DNA of 64,000 nucleotides, from the NCBI RefSeq assembly GCF_900115595.1, contig NZ_FOXA01000002.1, forward strand, positions 186,001 to 250,000, in the 5' to 3' direction. Positions 27,147-36,222 of this stretch are shown here, piece after piece. The DNA comes from Tranquillimonas alkanivorans (lineage in GTDB: Bacteria; Pseudomonadota; Alphaproteobacteria; Rhodobacterales; Rhodobacteraceae). Every line of letters begins with the position of its first letter. Position 1 is the stretch's first letter. The notes below the pieces were generated by a model that saw only the letters and a program-made list of their open reading frames with translations, was not told the DNA's origin and made no database searches. The translations under genes were made by a program, and so were the position numbers.

Positions 27147-27748
27147 ACCGACCATCTGCAGATGAAGGCGTCCTGCACGACGATGATGACCACCAGTCCG
27201 AGGAACATCCAGAAAGCGGGGCCGAACTCGATCCGGGCGAGGTCGGCCACCTTGATGAGGGACACCGCGCAGCCGAGCGCGAAGATCTCGGCCATCGACC
27301 ACGGCTTGAGCTGCTCGGCCATGCGGAACGCCCGCTTCGCGCGCCGCGCGGGCGGGCGGTCGAAGACGATGGGCGTGAGCACGTAGAGGATCAGCAGCAG
27401 CCGGATCAACGGCAACAGCACGATCAGCGCCGTGACGGCCAGCGACAGCGCCAGCAGCGGCCCGCCCGCGAAGGCCATCGCGGCGTCGAGCACCGTGGCC
27501 GAGTTGCTCATCCCCGCGACGTTGATCTGGAGGAACGGGAAGATCGTCGCGCCGATCACTAGGATCACGGCCGCCGTCGACAGGGCGATGACCTGAAGTC
27601 CCGCATTCCGGCGCGGCGAGATCAGCACCGTGTGGCACCGCTCGCACACCGCGCGTCGCCCGTGGCCGGGACGCACCTCGGAGTAGAGGGCGTCGCAGCT
27701 CGGGCAGGCGATCAGCTTCGACAGGTCGCTGGTGTCCAACGTGTGCAT
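27113..27748 (-). CDS. pqiA: Paraquat-inducible protein A half, first copy
   Basis: A 211-residue inner-membrane protein, the other PqiA unit. Zinc-binding pairs CPSC and CERC at residues 15-18 and 35-38 precede four hydrophobic segments. Together with the next gene it would form the membrane component that feeds lipid to or from PqiB. It is the first gene of the pqi operon; about 100 bases of non-coding DNA separate it from the metG stop upstream. Confidence 0.85.
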   Translation of the reverse strand: MHTLDTSDLSKLIACPSCDALYSEVRPGHGRRAVCERCHTVLISPRRNAGLQVIALSTAAVILVIGATIFPFLQINVAGMSNSATVLDAAMAFAGGPLLALSLAVTALIVLLPLIRLLLILYVLTPIVFDRPPARRAKRAFRMAEQLKPWSMAEIFALGCAVSLIKVADLARIEFGPAFWMFLGLVVIIVVQDAFICRWSVWKSLEERRRP

Positions 27749-27847
27749 CCCCGCGCCCCGGCGCGGGGCGTTGGACGATTCAATAGCCCGCCGAGGGGGA
27801 TGTGCAACCGCGGCCCGCGCGAAGCCGTCGCGTCAGGCGCGTCCGCG

Positions 27848-29566
27848 TCACTTGCGGACGCCGGCGAACTTCTCCTGCCAGCCCTCGCGCTCCTCGTCGG
27901 TGATCTTGCGGAACAGCACGTCGGGCACGGTGAAGGCGTGGCCCGGGGGCAGGGCGGTCAGCGCCGCGTGCACGTCGTCTGGCCAGCTGTCGTCGTCGGT
28001 CTGCATCGCCGCGAGCATCTGGGCCGACGCGTCGGGGATGAACGGGCGCGAGAGCACGGCGTAGACGCGGATCAGGTTCAGCGACAGGCGGATGATCGCG
28101 GCGGCGGCGTCCGGGTCCTCCTTGAACACCGACCAGGGCGCGGCGGCCTGAAGATACTCGTTCCCCTCGACCCAGATGGCGCGCAGCTCGGTCGCGGCCT
28201 TGCGGACCTCGATCGCCTCCATGTGCGCCTCATAGGCGCGGATGCGGGGCGTCAGCCTCTCGATCAGCGCCATCTCGGCCGAGCCGTAGTCGCCGCCCCC
28301 GGGCACTTCCTCGCCGAACTTCGAGCGGCAGAACTTGGTCACGCGGCTGACGAAGTTGCCCAGCACGTCGGCCAGGTCCTTGTTCACCGAGACCTGGAAA
28401 TTCTCCCACGTGAACTCGGCATCACCGCTTTCGGGGGCGTGCGACAACAGCCACCAGCGCCAGTAGTCCGCCGGCAGGATCTCGAGCGCCTGGTCCATGA
28501 ACACGCCGCGGCCCTGGGACGTCGAGAACTGGCCGCCGTCGTAGTTCAGGTAGTTGAACGACTTGATGTAATCGACGAGCTTCCAGTCCTCGCCCGAGCC
28601 CATGATCGTGGCCGGGAACGACAGGGTGTGAAACGGCACGTTGTCCTTGCCCATGAACTGGACATATCGCACGTCGTCCGCGCCGCGTTCGGTGCGCCAC
28701 CAGCGCTCCCACGCTTCGTCGCCCAGACCCTTCTCGTCGGCCCACTCCTTGGCGCAGGCGATGTATTCGATCGGTGCGTCGAACCAGACGTAGAAGACCT
28801 TGCCTTCCATGCCCGGCCAGTCCTCGTCGCCCTTCTTGACCGGGATGCCCCAGTCGAGGTCACGGGTGATGCCGCGGTCCTGCAGCCCGTCGCCGTCATT
28901 CAGCCACTTCTTGGCGATCGAGGTCGTCAGAACCGGCCAGTCGCGCTTGCTGTCGATCCACTCGTTCAGCGTGTCGCGCATCTGCGACTGGCGCAGGTAG
29001 AGGTGCTTCGTCTCGCGCACCTCGAGGTCGGTGGAGCCCGAGATCGCCGAGCGCGGCTCGATCAGGTCGGTGGGGTCGAGCTGCTTGGTGCAGTTCTCGC
29101 ACTGGTCGCCGCGCGCCTTGTCGTAGCCGCAGTTGGGACAGGTGCCCTCGATATAGCGGTCGGGCAGGAAACGGCCGTCGGCGTTCGAATAGACCTGCTT
29201 CTCGGTCACTTCCTCGATCAGCCCGGCCTCGGCCAGCCGGCCGGCGAAATGCTGGGTCAGCTTGTGGTTCTGCGGACTGGACGAACGCCCGAACTTGTCG
29301 AAGGACAGGCGGAAGCCGTCCGACAGCTCTTTCTGGACGCCGTGCATCCGCGCGCAATACTCGGCCACCGGCTCGCCCGCCTTGGCGGCGGCAAGCTCGG
29401 CCGGGGTGCCGTGTTCGTCGGTGGCGCACAGAAACATGACCTCGTGCCCCCGCTGCCGCATGTAGCGGGCGTAGAGGTCGGCGGGCAGCTGGCTGCCCAC
29501 CAGGTTTCCGAGGTGCTTGATCCCGTTGATGTAGGGAATCGCCGAGGTGATGAGCACGCGCGCCAT
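27848..29566 (-). CDS. metG: Methionine-tRNA ligase
   Basis: A 572-residue class I aminoacyl-tRNA synthetase that charges tRNA-Met. The N-terminus is [20 protein letters not shown], with HLGN as the HIGH box. CPNC and CENC in the connective domain bind zinc. FSTSQGRG takes the place of KMSKS, the form seen in one of the two bacterial MetRS types. A C-terminal tRNA-binding (EMAP-II-like) extension is absent, consistent with a monomeric enzyme. Single ATG start at 29566. Confidence 0.96.
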   Translation of the reverse strand: MARVLITSAIPYINGIKHLGNLVGSQLPADLYARYMRQRGHEVMFLCATDEHGTPAELAAAKAGEPVAEYCARMHGVQKELSDGFRLSFDKFGRSSSPQNHKLTQHFAGRLAEAGLIEEVTEKQVYSNADGRFLPDRYIEGTCPNCGYDKARGDQCENCTKQLDPTDLIEPRSAISGSTDLEVRETKHLYLRQSQMRDTLNEWIDSKRDWPVLTTSIAKKWLNDGDGLQDRGITRDLDWGIPVKKGDEDWPGMEGKVFYVWFDAPIEYIACAKEWADEKGLGDEAWERWWRTERGADDVRYVQFMGKDNVPFHTLSFPATIMGSGEDWKLVDYIKSFNYLNYDGGQFSTSQGRGVFMDQALEILPADYWRWWLLSHAPESGDAEFTWENFQVSVNKDLADVLGNFVSRVTKFCRSKFGEEVPGGGDYGSAEMALIERLTPRIRAYEAHMEAIEVRKAATELRAIWVEGNEYLQAAAPWSVFKEDPDAAAAIIRLSLNLIRVYAVLSRPFIPDASAQMLAAMQTDDDSWPDDVHAALTALPPGHAFTVPDVLFRKITDEEREGWQEKFAGVRK

Positions 29567-29638
29567 CTGAAACCGCCTTCCGTTTGCCGTCGCGCCCGCA
29601 TGTAGCGTTCCCGCGCCGGAAGGGCCAGAGGGCGTGCG

Positions 29639-30382
29639 CTACTGCGCCGTATATCCTCCGTCGACCAGGTGATAGCTGCCCGAGATGAAGCTCGCCGCGT
29701 CGGACAGGAGGAAACAGGTCAGCGCCGCGACCTCCTCGGCCTTCCCCAGCCGCCCCACCGGATGCAGCGCCGCCAGGCCGTCGTACATCTCCCTCGGCAG
29801 GTTCTGCAGAAGCGGCGTGTCTATGAAGGCCGGGCCCACGGCGTTGATCCGCACGCCGCGCGGCGCGTATTCGAGGGCGGCGCTCTTGGTCAGCCCCACC
29901 AGCCCGTGCTTTGCGGCGACATAGGCCGGGCTTTGGGCGATGCCGACCGAGCTGAGGATCGAGCCCATGTTGACCACGGCGCCGCCGCCCGAAGCCTCGA
30001 TCTTCGGCAGGCCGAAGCGCAGGCCGTAGAAGACGCCGTTCAGGTTGACGTCGATCACCTGCTGCCACGCGTCCACCGGGTATTCGCCGGTGACCGCCTG
30101 CGGCCCGCCGATCCCGGCGTTGTTGACCAAGAGATGCAGCGCGCCGGTGGTCTGCACGGCGAACTCCACCATCGCCTCGACCGAGTCAGCCTTGCCGGTG
30201 TCGACCGAGCAGGGATGCGCGTTTTCGCCGATTTCCTCGGCCACCGCGGTGGCGTGCCCCTCGTCGATATCAGCCACGATGACCGTCGCGCCGCCCGCCG
30301 CGAGCTCCCGCGCGATCGCCGCTCCGATTCCCGAGCCGCCGCCCGTCACGATCGCCGTCTTGCCCTCGAACCTGTGTTCCAT
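29639..30382 (-). CDS. SDR family NAD(P)-dependent oxidoreductase
   Basis: A 247-residue classical short-chain dehydrogenase. Cofactor motif TGGGSGIGAA is at residues 13-22, NNAGIGG marks the central strand, and the catalytic SSVGIAQSPAYVAAKHGL supplies Ser, Tyr and Lys. The aspartate at the end of beta-2 (VADID) suggests NAD(H) preference. The substrate is not known. It follows the imuA gene on the same strand after a 217-base gap. Confidence 0.88.
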   Translation of the reverse strand: MEHRFEGKTAIVTGGGSGIGAAIARELAAGGATVIVADIDEGHATAVAEEIGENAHPCSVDTGKADSVEAMVEFAVQTTGALHLLVNNAGIGGPQAVTGEYPVDAWQQVIDVNLNGVFYGLRFGLPKIEASGGGAVVNMGSILSSVGIAQSPAYVAAKHGLVGLTKSAALEYAPRGVRINAVGPAFIDTPLLQNLPREMYDGLAALHPVGRLGKAEEVAALTCFLLSDAASFISGSYHLVDGGYTAQ

Positions 30383-30599
30383 CGTTCAGCCCTCACGTCA
30401 GCGGCCGCCCCCTCGGCGGCCTGTTGCCTGCGTGATGGCAGGCCCCGGGCGCACGGGCATTGATCTGGCGCAACTGCCGAAGGTCGCGAAGGCCCTGCTT
30501 CTTCTGTCTGGGAATGTCCTCCGGGCTCAGCATTGGTTCGAGCCCCAATGGCGACGGACGGAAAATCCCCCGGTTCGCCCTCGTGACCGCCGCAACGAC

Positions 30600-31196
30600 T
30601 CAGACAGCCTCCGCCACGTATCCCCCGCGCCCCGGCGCCACCGTCCACGCCGCCCGCGGCGCAGTGCGCGCCCGCAGCCGTTCGAGCCTCCACGCCTCCC
30701 CCTCCTCGCCGTGGTGGCGGGGGGCGAGGGACCAGCGGCTCTCGACCCCCTGCGCCGCGCCCTCGGGCGTCAGGATCAGCCCCAGCGACGCTTGGCCCCC
30801 GGTTTCGGCCGCCAGGTGCAGCCGGCGCACCGGCGTCAGGGCCGGCGGCGCGGGCAGATCGGCGATCACCAGCGGCACCACGCCGGCGCGCAGCACCTCC
30901 TCCATGCACCAGAACAGGTCCTCGGGCCGCCTGGGGCTGACGAAGGTCATCCGGGCGGGCGACAGGAACCGCAGCAGCCCGTCGGGATGCGGGCCGCCCA
31001 GCGTCCAGGAGGGGGCGATCCAGAACACCTCACCCTCGGTGCGGGCCGCGACCATCGCCGCCAGCGTCCGGCGGGCGGGGCCGCAGAATTCGTGCACCCG
31101 GCCGGGAGCGAGCGTCATCTCGCCCAGCACGTTCAGGCCGGGACGGGGGCGGTGTGCACCGCGGGTCAGCAGGTGGGATGCGGTATGGGCGGTCAT
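30600..31196 (-). CDS. imuA: ImuA-like SOS mutagenesis protein
   Basis: A 198-residue RecA/SulA-related protein of the ImuA type found in alphaproteobacterial mutagenesis cassettes. Recognisable stretches are LAPGRVHEFCGPARRTLA, VFWIAPSW, RPEDLFWCMEEVLRAG, VVIADLP-type strand and LTPVRRLHLAAE. It normally works with ImuB and DnaE2 in error-prone lesion bypass; neither gene follows here. A perfect LexA box lies 18 bases upstream of the ATG at 31196, supporting both the start and the SOS role. Longer frames to 31610 run through that box and are rejected. Confidence 0.82.
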   Translation of the reverse strand: MTAHTASHLLTRGAHRPRPGLNVLGEMTLAPGRVHEFCGPARRTLAAMVAARTEGEVFWIAPSWTLGGPHPDGLLRFLSPARMTFVSPRRPEDLFWCMEEVLRAGVVPLVIADLPAPPALTPVRRLHLAAETGGQASLGLILTPEGAAQGVESRWSLAPRHHGEEGEAWRLERLRARTAPRAAWTVAPGRGGYVAEAV

Positions 31197-31213
31197 GGGT
31201 GCGACTCTAGAAT

Positions 31214-31228
31214 GTTCCTCATACGTTC
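31214..31228 (-). promoter_or_regulatory. LexA (SOS) box upstream of imuA
   Basis: GTTC-CTCATAC-GTTC, an exact match to the alphaproteobacterial LexA operator GTTC-N7-GTTC. It is 18 bases before the imuA start codon. A third GTTC follows at 31237. It also lies 74 bases before the divergent aldo/keto reductase gene, which may share the control. Confidence 0.85.
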
Positions 31229-31302
31229 TCAATGCCGTTCTTGCCCTTGCCAATCCCGCCACGCCCGCTACCCCTTCGGCAGCCGCAACCGGAGGGACGA
31301 AC

Positions 31303-32346
31303 ATGAAACGGATGACGCTGGGACGCACCGGGATCGAGGTCTCGGAATTCTGCCTGGGCAGCATGACCTGGGGAAGCCAGAATACGGAGGCCGAGGGCCA
31401 CGCGCAGATCGACCACGCGCTCGACGCGGGGGTGGACTTCATCGACACGGCCGAGATGTACCCCACCAACCCGGTCAAGGCCGAGACGGTGGGCGACACC
31501 GAGACCATCATCGGCAACTGGATCGAGAAGACGGGCCGCCGCAACGACGTCGTCCTCGCCACCAAGATCTCGGGCAAGAACGGCGGCTTCGTCCGCGACG
31601 GGCGCGGCATTGACCCCGAAACGGTGACCGAGGCGGTCGAGGCTTCTCTGAAGCGGCTGAAGACCGACGTGATCGACCTCTACCAGTTCCACTGGCCCAA
31701 CCGCGGCTCGTATCACTTCCGCCAGATCTGGGGCTACGATCCCTCGGGCCAGGACACGGCCGAGATCCTCGACACCATGGCGGGCGTGACCGAGGTGCTG
31801 AAGGACCTCGTGCAGCAGGGCAAGATCCGCACCTTCGGCCTGTCTAACGACACCGCCTGGGGCACCATGCAGTGGCTGCGCGCCGCCGAGGCCGCGGACG
31901 GCCCCCGCGTCGCCACGATGCAGAACGAATACTCGCTGCTCTGCCGGCAGTACGACAGCGACTTCGCCGAGCTTGCGGTGCACGAGGACGTCACGCTCCT
32001 GGCTTATTCGCCGCTCGCCGCGGGGCTTTTGTCGGGCAAGTACCAGAACGGTCAGGTGCCCGAGGGCAGCCGCATGTCGCTGACGCCCGACCTGGGTGGC
32101 CGCAAGTCCGAGCGCGTCTTCCCCGCGATCGACGCCTACCACGCCGTCGCGGCCAAGCACGGGCTCAACCCGGTGCAGATGGCGCTCGCCTGGACCCGGA
32201 CGCGGCCGTTCCCGACGATCCCAATCTTCGGCGCGACCTCGATGGAGCAACTCGAGACGGCGCTGGGCGCGGCCGACCTGACGCTGGACCAGGAGGTGCT
32301 CGACGACATCGAGGCCACCCACAAGGCCCACCCGATGCCGTACTAA
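31303..32346 (+). CDS. Aldo/keto reductase (Tas/YhdN-like)
   Basis: A 347-residue NADPH-dependent TIM-barrel reductase. Family signatures are FIDTAEMYPTNPVK (catalytic Asp and Tyr), VVLATKISG (Lys), DVIDLYQFHWPNRG (His region) and the C-terminal cofactor site TIPIFGATSMEQLE. The length and DTAEMYP form fit the Tas-type subgroup. GGAGGGA (31291-31297) precedes the ATG. The gene is divergent from imuA. Confidence 0.9.
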   Translation: MKRMTLGRTGIEVSEFCLGSMTWGSQNTEAEGHAQIDHALDAGVDFIDTAEMYPTNPVKAETVGDTETIIGNWIEKTGRRNDVVLATKISGKNGGFVRDGRGIDPETVTEAVEASLKRLKTDVIDLYQFHWPNRGSYHFRQIWGYDPSGQDTAEILDTMAGVTEVLKDLVQQGKIRTFGLSNDTAWGTMQWLRAAEAADGPRVATMQNEYSLLCRQYDSDFAELAVHEDVTLLAYSPLAAGLLSGKYQNGQVPEGSRMSLTPDLGGRKSERVFPAIDAYHAVAAKHGLNPVQMALAWTRTRPFPTIPIFGATSMEQLETALGAADLTLDQEVLDDIEATHKAHPMPY

Positions 32347-32371
32347 GCCCGGGGCTTCTTCTACGTTACCC

Positions 32372-32406
32372 AAGATCCCCGGCCTGCCTCGCACGAGCCG
32401 GGGATC
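32372..32406. repeat. Intergenic inverted repeat between AKR and SGNH hydrolase genes
   Basis: GATCCCCGGC near 32374-32383 pairs with GCCGGGGATC at 32397-32406 across a 13-base loop. It lacks a T-run and resembles the other GC palindromes in this window; it may act as a weak terminator for the aldo/keto reductase gene. Confidence 0.45.
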
Positions 32407-32464
32407 ATCTTGCGCCGGCCCGCCATTTGGCGTTCCCTCCCGTGGAGCGATCAGGGAGGAAAAG

Positions 32465-33100
32465 ATGCCCCGCGTCATGTGCTTCGGAGACAGCAACACC
32501 CACGGTACGCCGCCGCTGGACGTGCTGGGCGCCCCCTGGCAGCGCATGGACGCCGCCACGCGATGGCCCGTCGTCATGGCCGCGGACCTCGGGCCGGAAT
32601 GGGAGGTGCTCGAAGAGGGTCAGCCCGGCCGCACTACGGTCCACGACGACCCCATCGACGGCCCGCACCGCAACGGCCTGACCGTGCTCCCGGCGCTGTT
32701 GGAGAGCCACGCGCCGCTCGACCTCGTGCTGGTCATGTTGGGGACGAACGACCTCAAGATGCGGTTCGGGGTGCCGGCGCAGGACGTCGCGCTGGCGCTG
32801 GGCCGGATCGGTCGCACCATCCGCGCTTCGGGACACGCGAAGGCCGTGATGCTCGTCTGCCCGCCGCTGCCCCGCGCCCAAGGGGCGCTGGCCGCCATCT
32901 ACGAAGGATGCGAGGCGCGGGGGCAGGGGCTGCCGGCCATGGTCGAGCGCATCGCCGACAACGACGGCTTCGCCTTCTTCGACGCCAATGTAAAGGTCAA
33001 GGTCGATCCGCTCGATGGGGTACATTTCGCCCCCGAGGCTCACGTCCGCCTTGGCCGCGCGCTTGCGCAGGTCGTCCGCTCGACGTTCGGCGCCACGTGA
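32465..33100 (+). CDS. SGNH/GDSL hydrolase family protein
   Basis: A 211-residue esterase-like protein. Block I is CFGDSNTHG (nucleophile serine at residue 10), block III is LGTNDLK (oxyanion-hole Asn) and block V is DGVHFAPEAH (Asp and His). No signal peptide is visible, so it is cytoplasmic. Bacterial relatives act as arylesterases or acyltransferases; the substrate is not known. Confidence 0.88.
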   Translation: MPRVMCFGDSNTHGTPPLDVLGAPWQRMDAATRWPVVMAADLGPEWEVLEEGQPGRTTVHDDPIDGPHRNGLTVLPALLESHAPLDLVLVMLGTNDLKMRFGVPAQDVALALGRIGRTIRASGHAKAVMLVCPPLPRAQGALAAIYEGCEARGQGLPAMVERIADNDGFAFFDANVKVKVDPLDGVHFAPEAHVRLGRALAQVVRSTFGAT

Positions 33101-33453
33101 AGACCGCTCATGCAAATGAAGGAAAAAAGGCTTGCCTGCGCCCGGTGCCGATGGCCGTGAGGGGACTTCATCGGGTCTCCGACGCACAACGTGACACAGC
33201 CTGCGGCCGCTGGAGGTGAATGTGAGCGATAGGATTTCCGCCGTCTCGTAGACGCCGCCTAGCACGTGGTTGACGAGGGGCGGCTTGGATCTGCGCGGCC
33301 CCGTGACGCCCGGCCTCAGGTCGCACCGCCTGCTGCGAGCTGCATTTTTTTACCTCCGCAAAGCGGGAATCATGCAATGATGATGTTCGACGGGTGCAGA
33401 TTTCGCATCCGGACGAAACGCATTCTTGGCATTTTCGTTTGAAGAACAGATTC
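33101..33453. other. 353-base gap before manC, probable promoter and leader
   Basis: No protein signature is visible in any frame. The last 120 bases are distinctly richer in A/T than the surroundings (GCATTTTTTTACC near 33343-33355 and ATGATGATGTTCG near 33377) and probably hold the manC promoter and a leader. Confidence 0.45.
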
Positions 33454-34878
33454 ATGAACATTTTCCCCATCCTTCTCTGCGGCGGCTCGGGCACGCGCCT
33501 GTGGCCGCTGTCGCGCAAGAGTTACCCGAAGCAGTTCGTCCCCCTCGTCGGAGAGGAGACGCTGTTCCAAGCCTCCGCTAGGCGCTTGTCGGGGAGCGGC
33601 TTCGCGCCGCCCACGGTGCTGACGAACGCCGATTTCCGTTTCATCGTGACCGAGCAGCTCGCAGGGGCCGGCATTGACCCCGCCGGCGTGCTGATCGAGC
33701 CCGAGGGGCGCAATACCGCGCCCGCCGTGCTGGCCGCTGCGCTGTGGCTGGAGAAAAGCGACCCTGACGGGCTGATGCTGGTGGCGCCGTCGGACCACGT
33801 GGTGCCGGACGCCGAGGCGTTCCGGGCGGCCGTGGAGGCGGGGCGCGGCGCGGCCGAGGCGGGCAAGCTCGTCACCTTCGGCATCCGCCCGACCCGGGCC
33901 GAGACCGGATATGGCTACCTGGAACTGGCCGAGGTGCCGGCCGACTTCACGCCGCGCCCGCTGGCGCTCGAGCGGTTCGTCGAGAAACCCGACACCGCCC
34001 GCGCCGAGGAGATGCTGACTTCCGGACAGCATCTGTGGAACGCCGGCATCTTCCTCTTCAAGGTCTCCGCCATCCTGCAGGCCTTCCGCGCGCACGCGCC
34101 GGACCTCGTCGCCCCGGTCGAGGCGGCGGTGAACCAGGCGCGGCCCGACCTCGGCTTCCTGCGCCTCGATCCCGAGGCCTGGGCGGGCGCCGAGGATATC
34201 TCGATCGACTACGCGGTGATGGAGCGGGCCGACAACCTCGCGGTCGTGCCCTTCGACGGCGGCTGGTCGGACCTCGGCGGCTGGGACGCCGTCTGGCGCG
34301 AGGGCGACCGGGACGACCGCGGCGTCGCCACCGCCGGCCACGCCACCGCCATCGACTGCGACGATACGCTGCTGCGATCCGAGGACGAGACGCTGGAGAT
34401 CGTGGGGCTGGGGCTGAAGAACACCATCGCCGTGGCCATGTCGGATGCGGTGCTTGTGGCCGACGCCTCGCGCGCGCAGGACGTCAAGCAGGCGGTCGAG
34501 GCGCTGAAGGCGAAGAAGGCCAAGCAGGCGACGAGTTTTCCGAAGGACCACCGCCCTTGGGGCTGGTTCGAGTGCCTGGTTATGGGCGACCGCTTCCAGG
34601 TCAAGCGCATCCTGGTGCACCCGGGCGCGTCGCTGTCGCTGCAATCGCATCACCACCGGGCCGAGCACTGGATCGTCGTCTCGGGCACCGCCAAGGTCAC
34701 GGTGGACGACCAGGTGAAGCTCGTGAGCGAGAACGAGTCGATCTACGTCCCCCTCGGCGCGGTGCACCGGATGGAGAATCCCGGTAAGGTGCCGATGGTG
34801 CTGATCGAGGTGCAGACCGGCGCCTATCTCGGCGAGGACGACATCATCCGCTACGAAGACGTCTACGCCCGCGGCTGA
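33454..34878 (+). CDS. manC: Mannose-1-phosphate guanylyltransferase/mannose-6-phosphate isomerase
   Basis: A 474-residue bifunctional-type enzyme making GDP-mannose for polysaccharides. The nucleotidyltransferase signature LLCGGSGTRLWPLSRKSYPK is at residues 7-26, FVEKP near 173 is the sugar-site motif, and a C-terminal cupin (SLQSHHHRAEHWIVVSGTA) is the isomerase domain. The ATG at 33454 gives the standard N-terminus. The gene that should supply mannose-1-phosphate follows only as a broken fragment, so a phosphomannomutase must be encoded elsewhere. Confidence 0.94.
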   Translation: MNIFPILLCGGSGTRLWPLSRKSYPKQFVPLVGEETLFQASARRLSGSGFAPPTVLTNADFRFIVTEQLAGAGIDPAGVLIEPEGRNTAPAVLAAALWLEKSDPDGLMLVAPSDHVVPDAEAFRAAVEAGRGAAEAGKLVTFGIRPTRAETGYGYLELAEVPADFTPRPLALERFVEKPDTARAEEMLTSGQHLWNAGIFLFKVSAILQAFRAHAPDLVAPVEAAVNQARPDLGFLRLDPEAWAGAEDISIDYAVMERADNLAVVPFDGGWSDLGGWDAVWREGDRDDRGVATAGHATAIDCDDTLLRSEDETLEIVGLGLKNTIAVAMSDAVLVADASRAQDVKQAVEALKAKKAKQATSFPKDHRPWGWFECLVMGDRFQVKRILVHPGASLSLQSHHHRAEHWIVVSGTAKVTVDDQVKLVSENESIYVPLGAVHRMENPGKVPMVLIEVQTGAYLGEDDIIRYEDVYARG

Positions 34879-34897
34879 CGCCCCCTGAAGGAGCCCC

Positions 34898-35075
34898 CCG
34901 AAGGTCGGCACCAGCGGCCTGCGCGCCCTCATCGAGCACCTGACCGACGAGCTCTGCGCCCGCTACACCCGCGCCTTCCTGCACAGCACCGAACATGGCG
35001 GCCTGCTGGTCGTCGGCGGCGACTTCCGTCCCTCCACACCCGCATCGTGCGGGCGGTCGCGCGGGGGCGGCCAGC
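34898..35075 (+). pseudogene. Truncated, frameshifted phosphomannomutase N-terminus
   Basis: Starting 20 bases after manC, the frame from 34901 reads KVGTSGLRALIEHLTDEL then CARYTRAFL and LLVVGGDFRPST, the N-terminal pattern of ManB/AlgC-type phosphomannomutases. Around 35031-35040 the frame is lost; shifting it resumes TRIVRAVARG, the next conserved stretch. Nothing of the remaining roughly 400 residues follows, and lacI begins at 35139. The catalytic phosphoserine region is absent. This is a decayed remnant of a manC-manB pair. Confidence 0.75.
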
Positions 35076-35105
35076 CGCGGCGTGGGATGCCTTCTCTCCG
35101 GTTGA

Positions 35106-35119
35106 CGAAACCGGTTTCG
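35106..35119. promoter_or_regulatory. LacI-family operator upstream of the regulator gene
   Basis: CGAAACCGGTTTCG, a perfect 14-base palindrome with the central CG typical of LacI-family operators, 19 bases before the lacI-type start codon. It would place the whole downstream sugar operon under autoregulated control. Confidence 0.8.
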
Positions 35120-35138
35120 GTGCGGCAGAATTGGCGCC

Positions 35139-36209
35139 ATGTCGACCAATGGTCCTACAAAGCGCACCGGTGGGCGGCCCACGATCCGCGACGTCGCGGA
35201 GGCCGTGGGGATGTCGAAGGGCACCGTCTCAAGGGCGCTGAACAACTATGCGGACATCAGCCCCGCGACGCGTGCCCGCGTGGCGCAGGCGGCGGTCGAA
35301 CTGGGCTATGCACCGCTCGCGCATGCCCAGGCCATCCGCACCGGCCGGGCACGCGCCTTGGGGCTGGTCCTGCAGATGGAGCAGCACGACGCGCAGCGGC
35401 CGTTCCTGGCCGAGTTCCTGCGGGGGATCACCCGTGCCGCCTCGGCCCGTAACTGGACGCTGACGGTGGCGACCGCGGAAAGCGAGGAGGAGGGGCTTGA
35501 GACCTACGAGCGGCTGATCGCCGAGCGCAAGGCCGACGGCTTCATCCTGCCTCGGACGCGTTGGCACGACCCGCGGGTGGCCCTTCTGCGTGCGGCGGGG
35601 TGCCCGTTCGTGCTGTTCGGCCGGACCGCCGATGCCGAGGCCGAAGGCTGCGCATGGTACGATATTCGTGGCGGCGCCGCGATGCAGGACGCGGTGCGGC
35701 GCTTGCAGGGCTTCGGCCACCGCCGGATCGGGTTCATCGGCGCCGCTCCCGAGTTCACCTATGCCAGGAAGCGCCGCGAAGGGCTGCACGCGGCCCTGCT
35801 GAAGGCGGGGCTACCGACGGACGACGTGCTGTTCGATGAAGGCAACGCGACATCGGAAGACGGGCTTGCCGCGGCCACACGGCTGCTGGCCGGCAAGCCG
35901 GCGCCGACGGCGCTTGTCTGCGCGACCGACACGCTGGCCGTCGGTGCGGTGAGGGCGCTGCGAATGCAGGGGCTGAAGCCGGGGCGGGACGTGTCGGTCA
36001 TCGGTTACGACGGCGCGCCCGAGGGCAGGGCAGCCGATCCGCCGCTGACCACCTACGCTGTGGACCAGACGGCCGCCGGCGCGCGCCTGGCCGACATCCT
36101 GATCGCGCTGATCGACGGCACCGATCCCGAATCCCTGCGGGAGACCGCAGAGGCGACCCTGCGGCCCGGCGGGACCGATGGCCCCGCTCCGCAATCAAAG
36201 AGGACCTGA
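35139..36209 (+). CDS. LacI-family transcriptional regulator of the adjacent glycoside operon
   Basis: A 356-residue repressor with the LacI helix-turn-helix IRDVAEAVGMSKGTVSRALN (about residues 16-35) and a periplasmic-binding-protein-like effector domain. It is similar in layout to AglR-type regulators of alpha-glucoside uptake. It precedes the substrate-binding protein by 13 bases and is cotranscribed with the transporter, so the sugar or its product is the probable inducer. The palindrome at 35106 is its likely binding site. Confidence 0.88.
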   Translation: MSTNGPTKRTGGRPTIRDVAEAVGMSKGTVSRALNNYADISPATRARVAQAAVELGYAPLAHAQAIRTGRARALGLVLQMEQHDAQRPFLAEFLRGITRAASARNWTLTVATAESEEEGLETYERLIAERKADGFILPRTRWHDPRVALLRAAGCPFVLFGRTADAEAEGCAWYDIRGGAAMQDAVRRLQGFGHRRIGFIGAAPEFTYARKRREGLHAALLKAGLPTDDVLFDEGNATSEDGLAAATRLLAGKPAPTALVCATDTLAVGAVRALRMQGLKPGRDVSVIGYDGAPEGRAADPPLTTYAVDQTAAGARLADILIALIDGTDPESLRETAEATLRPGGTDGPAPQSKRT

Positions 36210-36222
36210 ACGGGAGGACTAC

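Noticed and set aside
30383-30599. Possible imuB remnant after imuA
   Set aside because: An open frame of about 70 codons exists, but no ImuB or Y-family polymerase motif could be seen in it.
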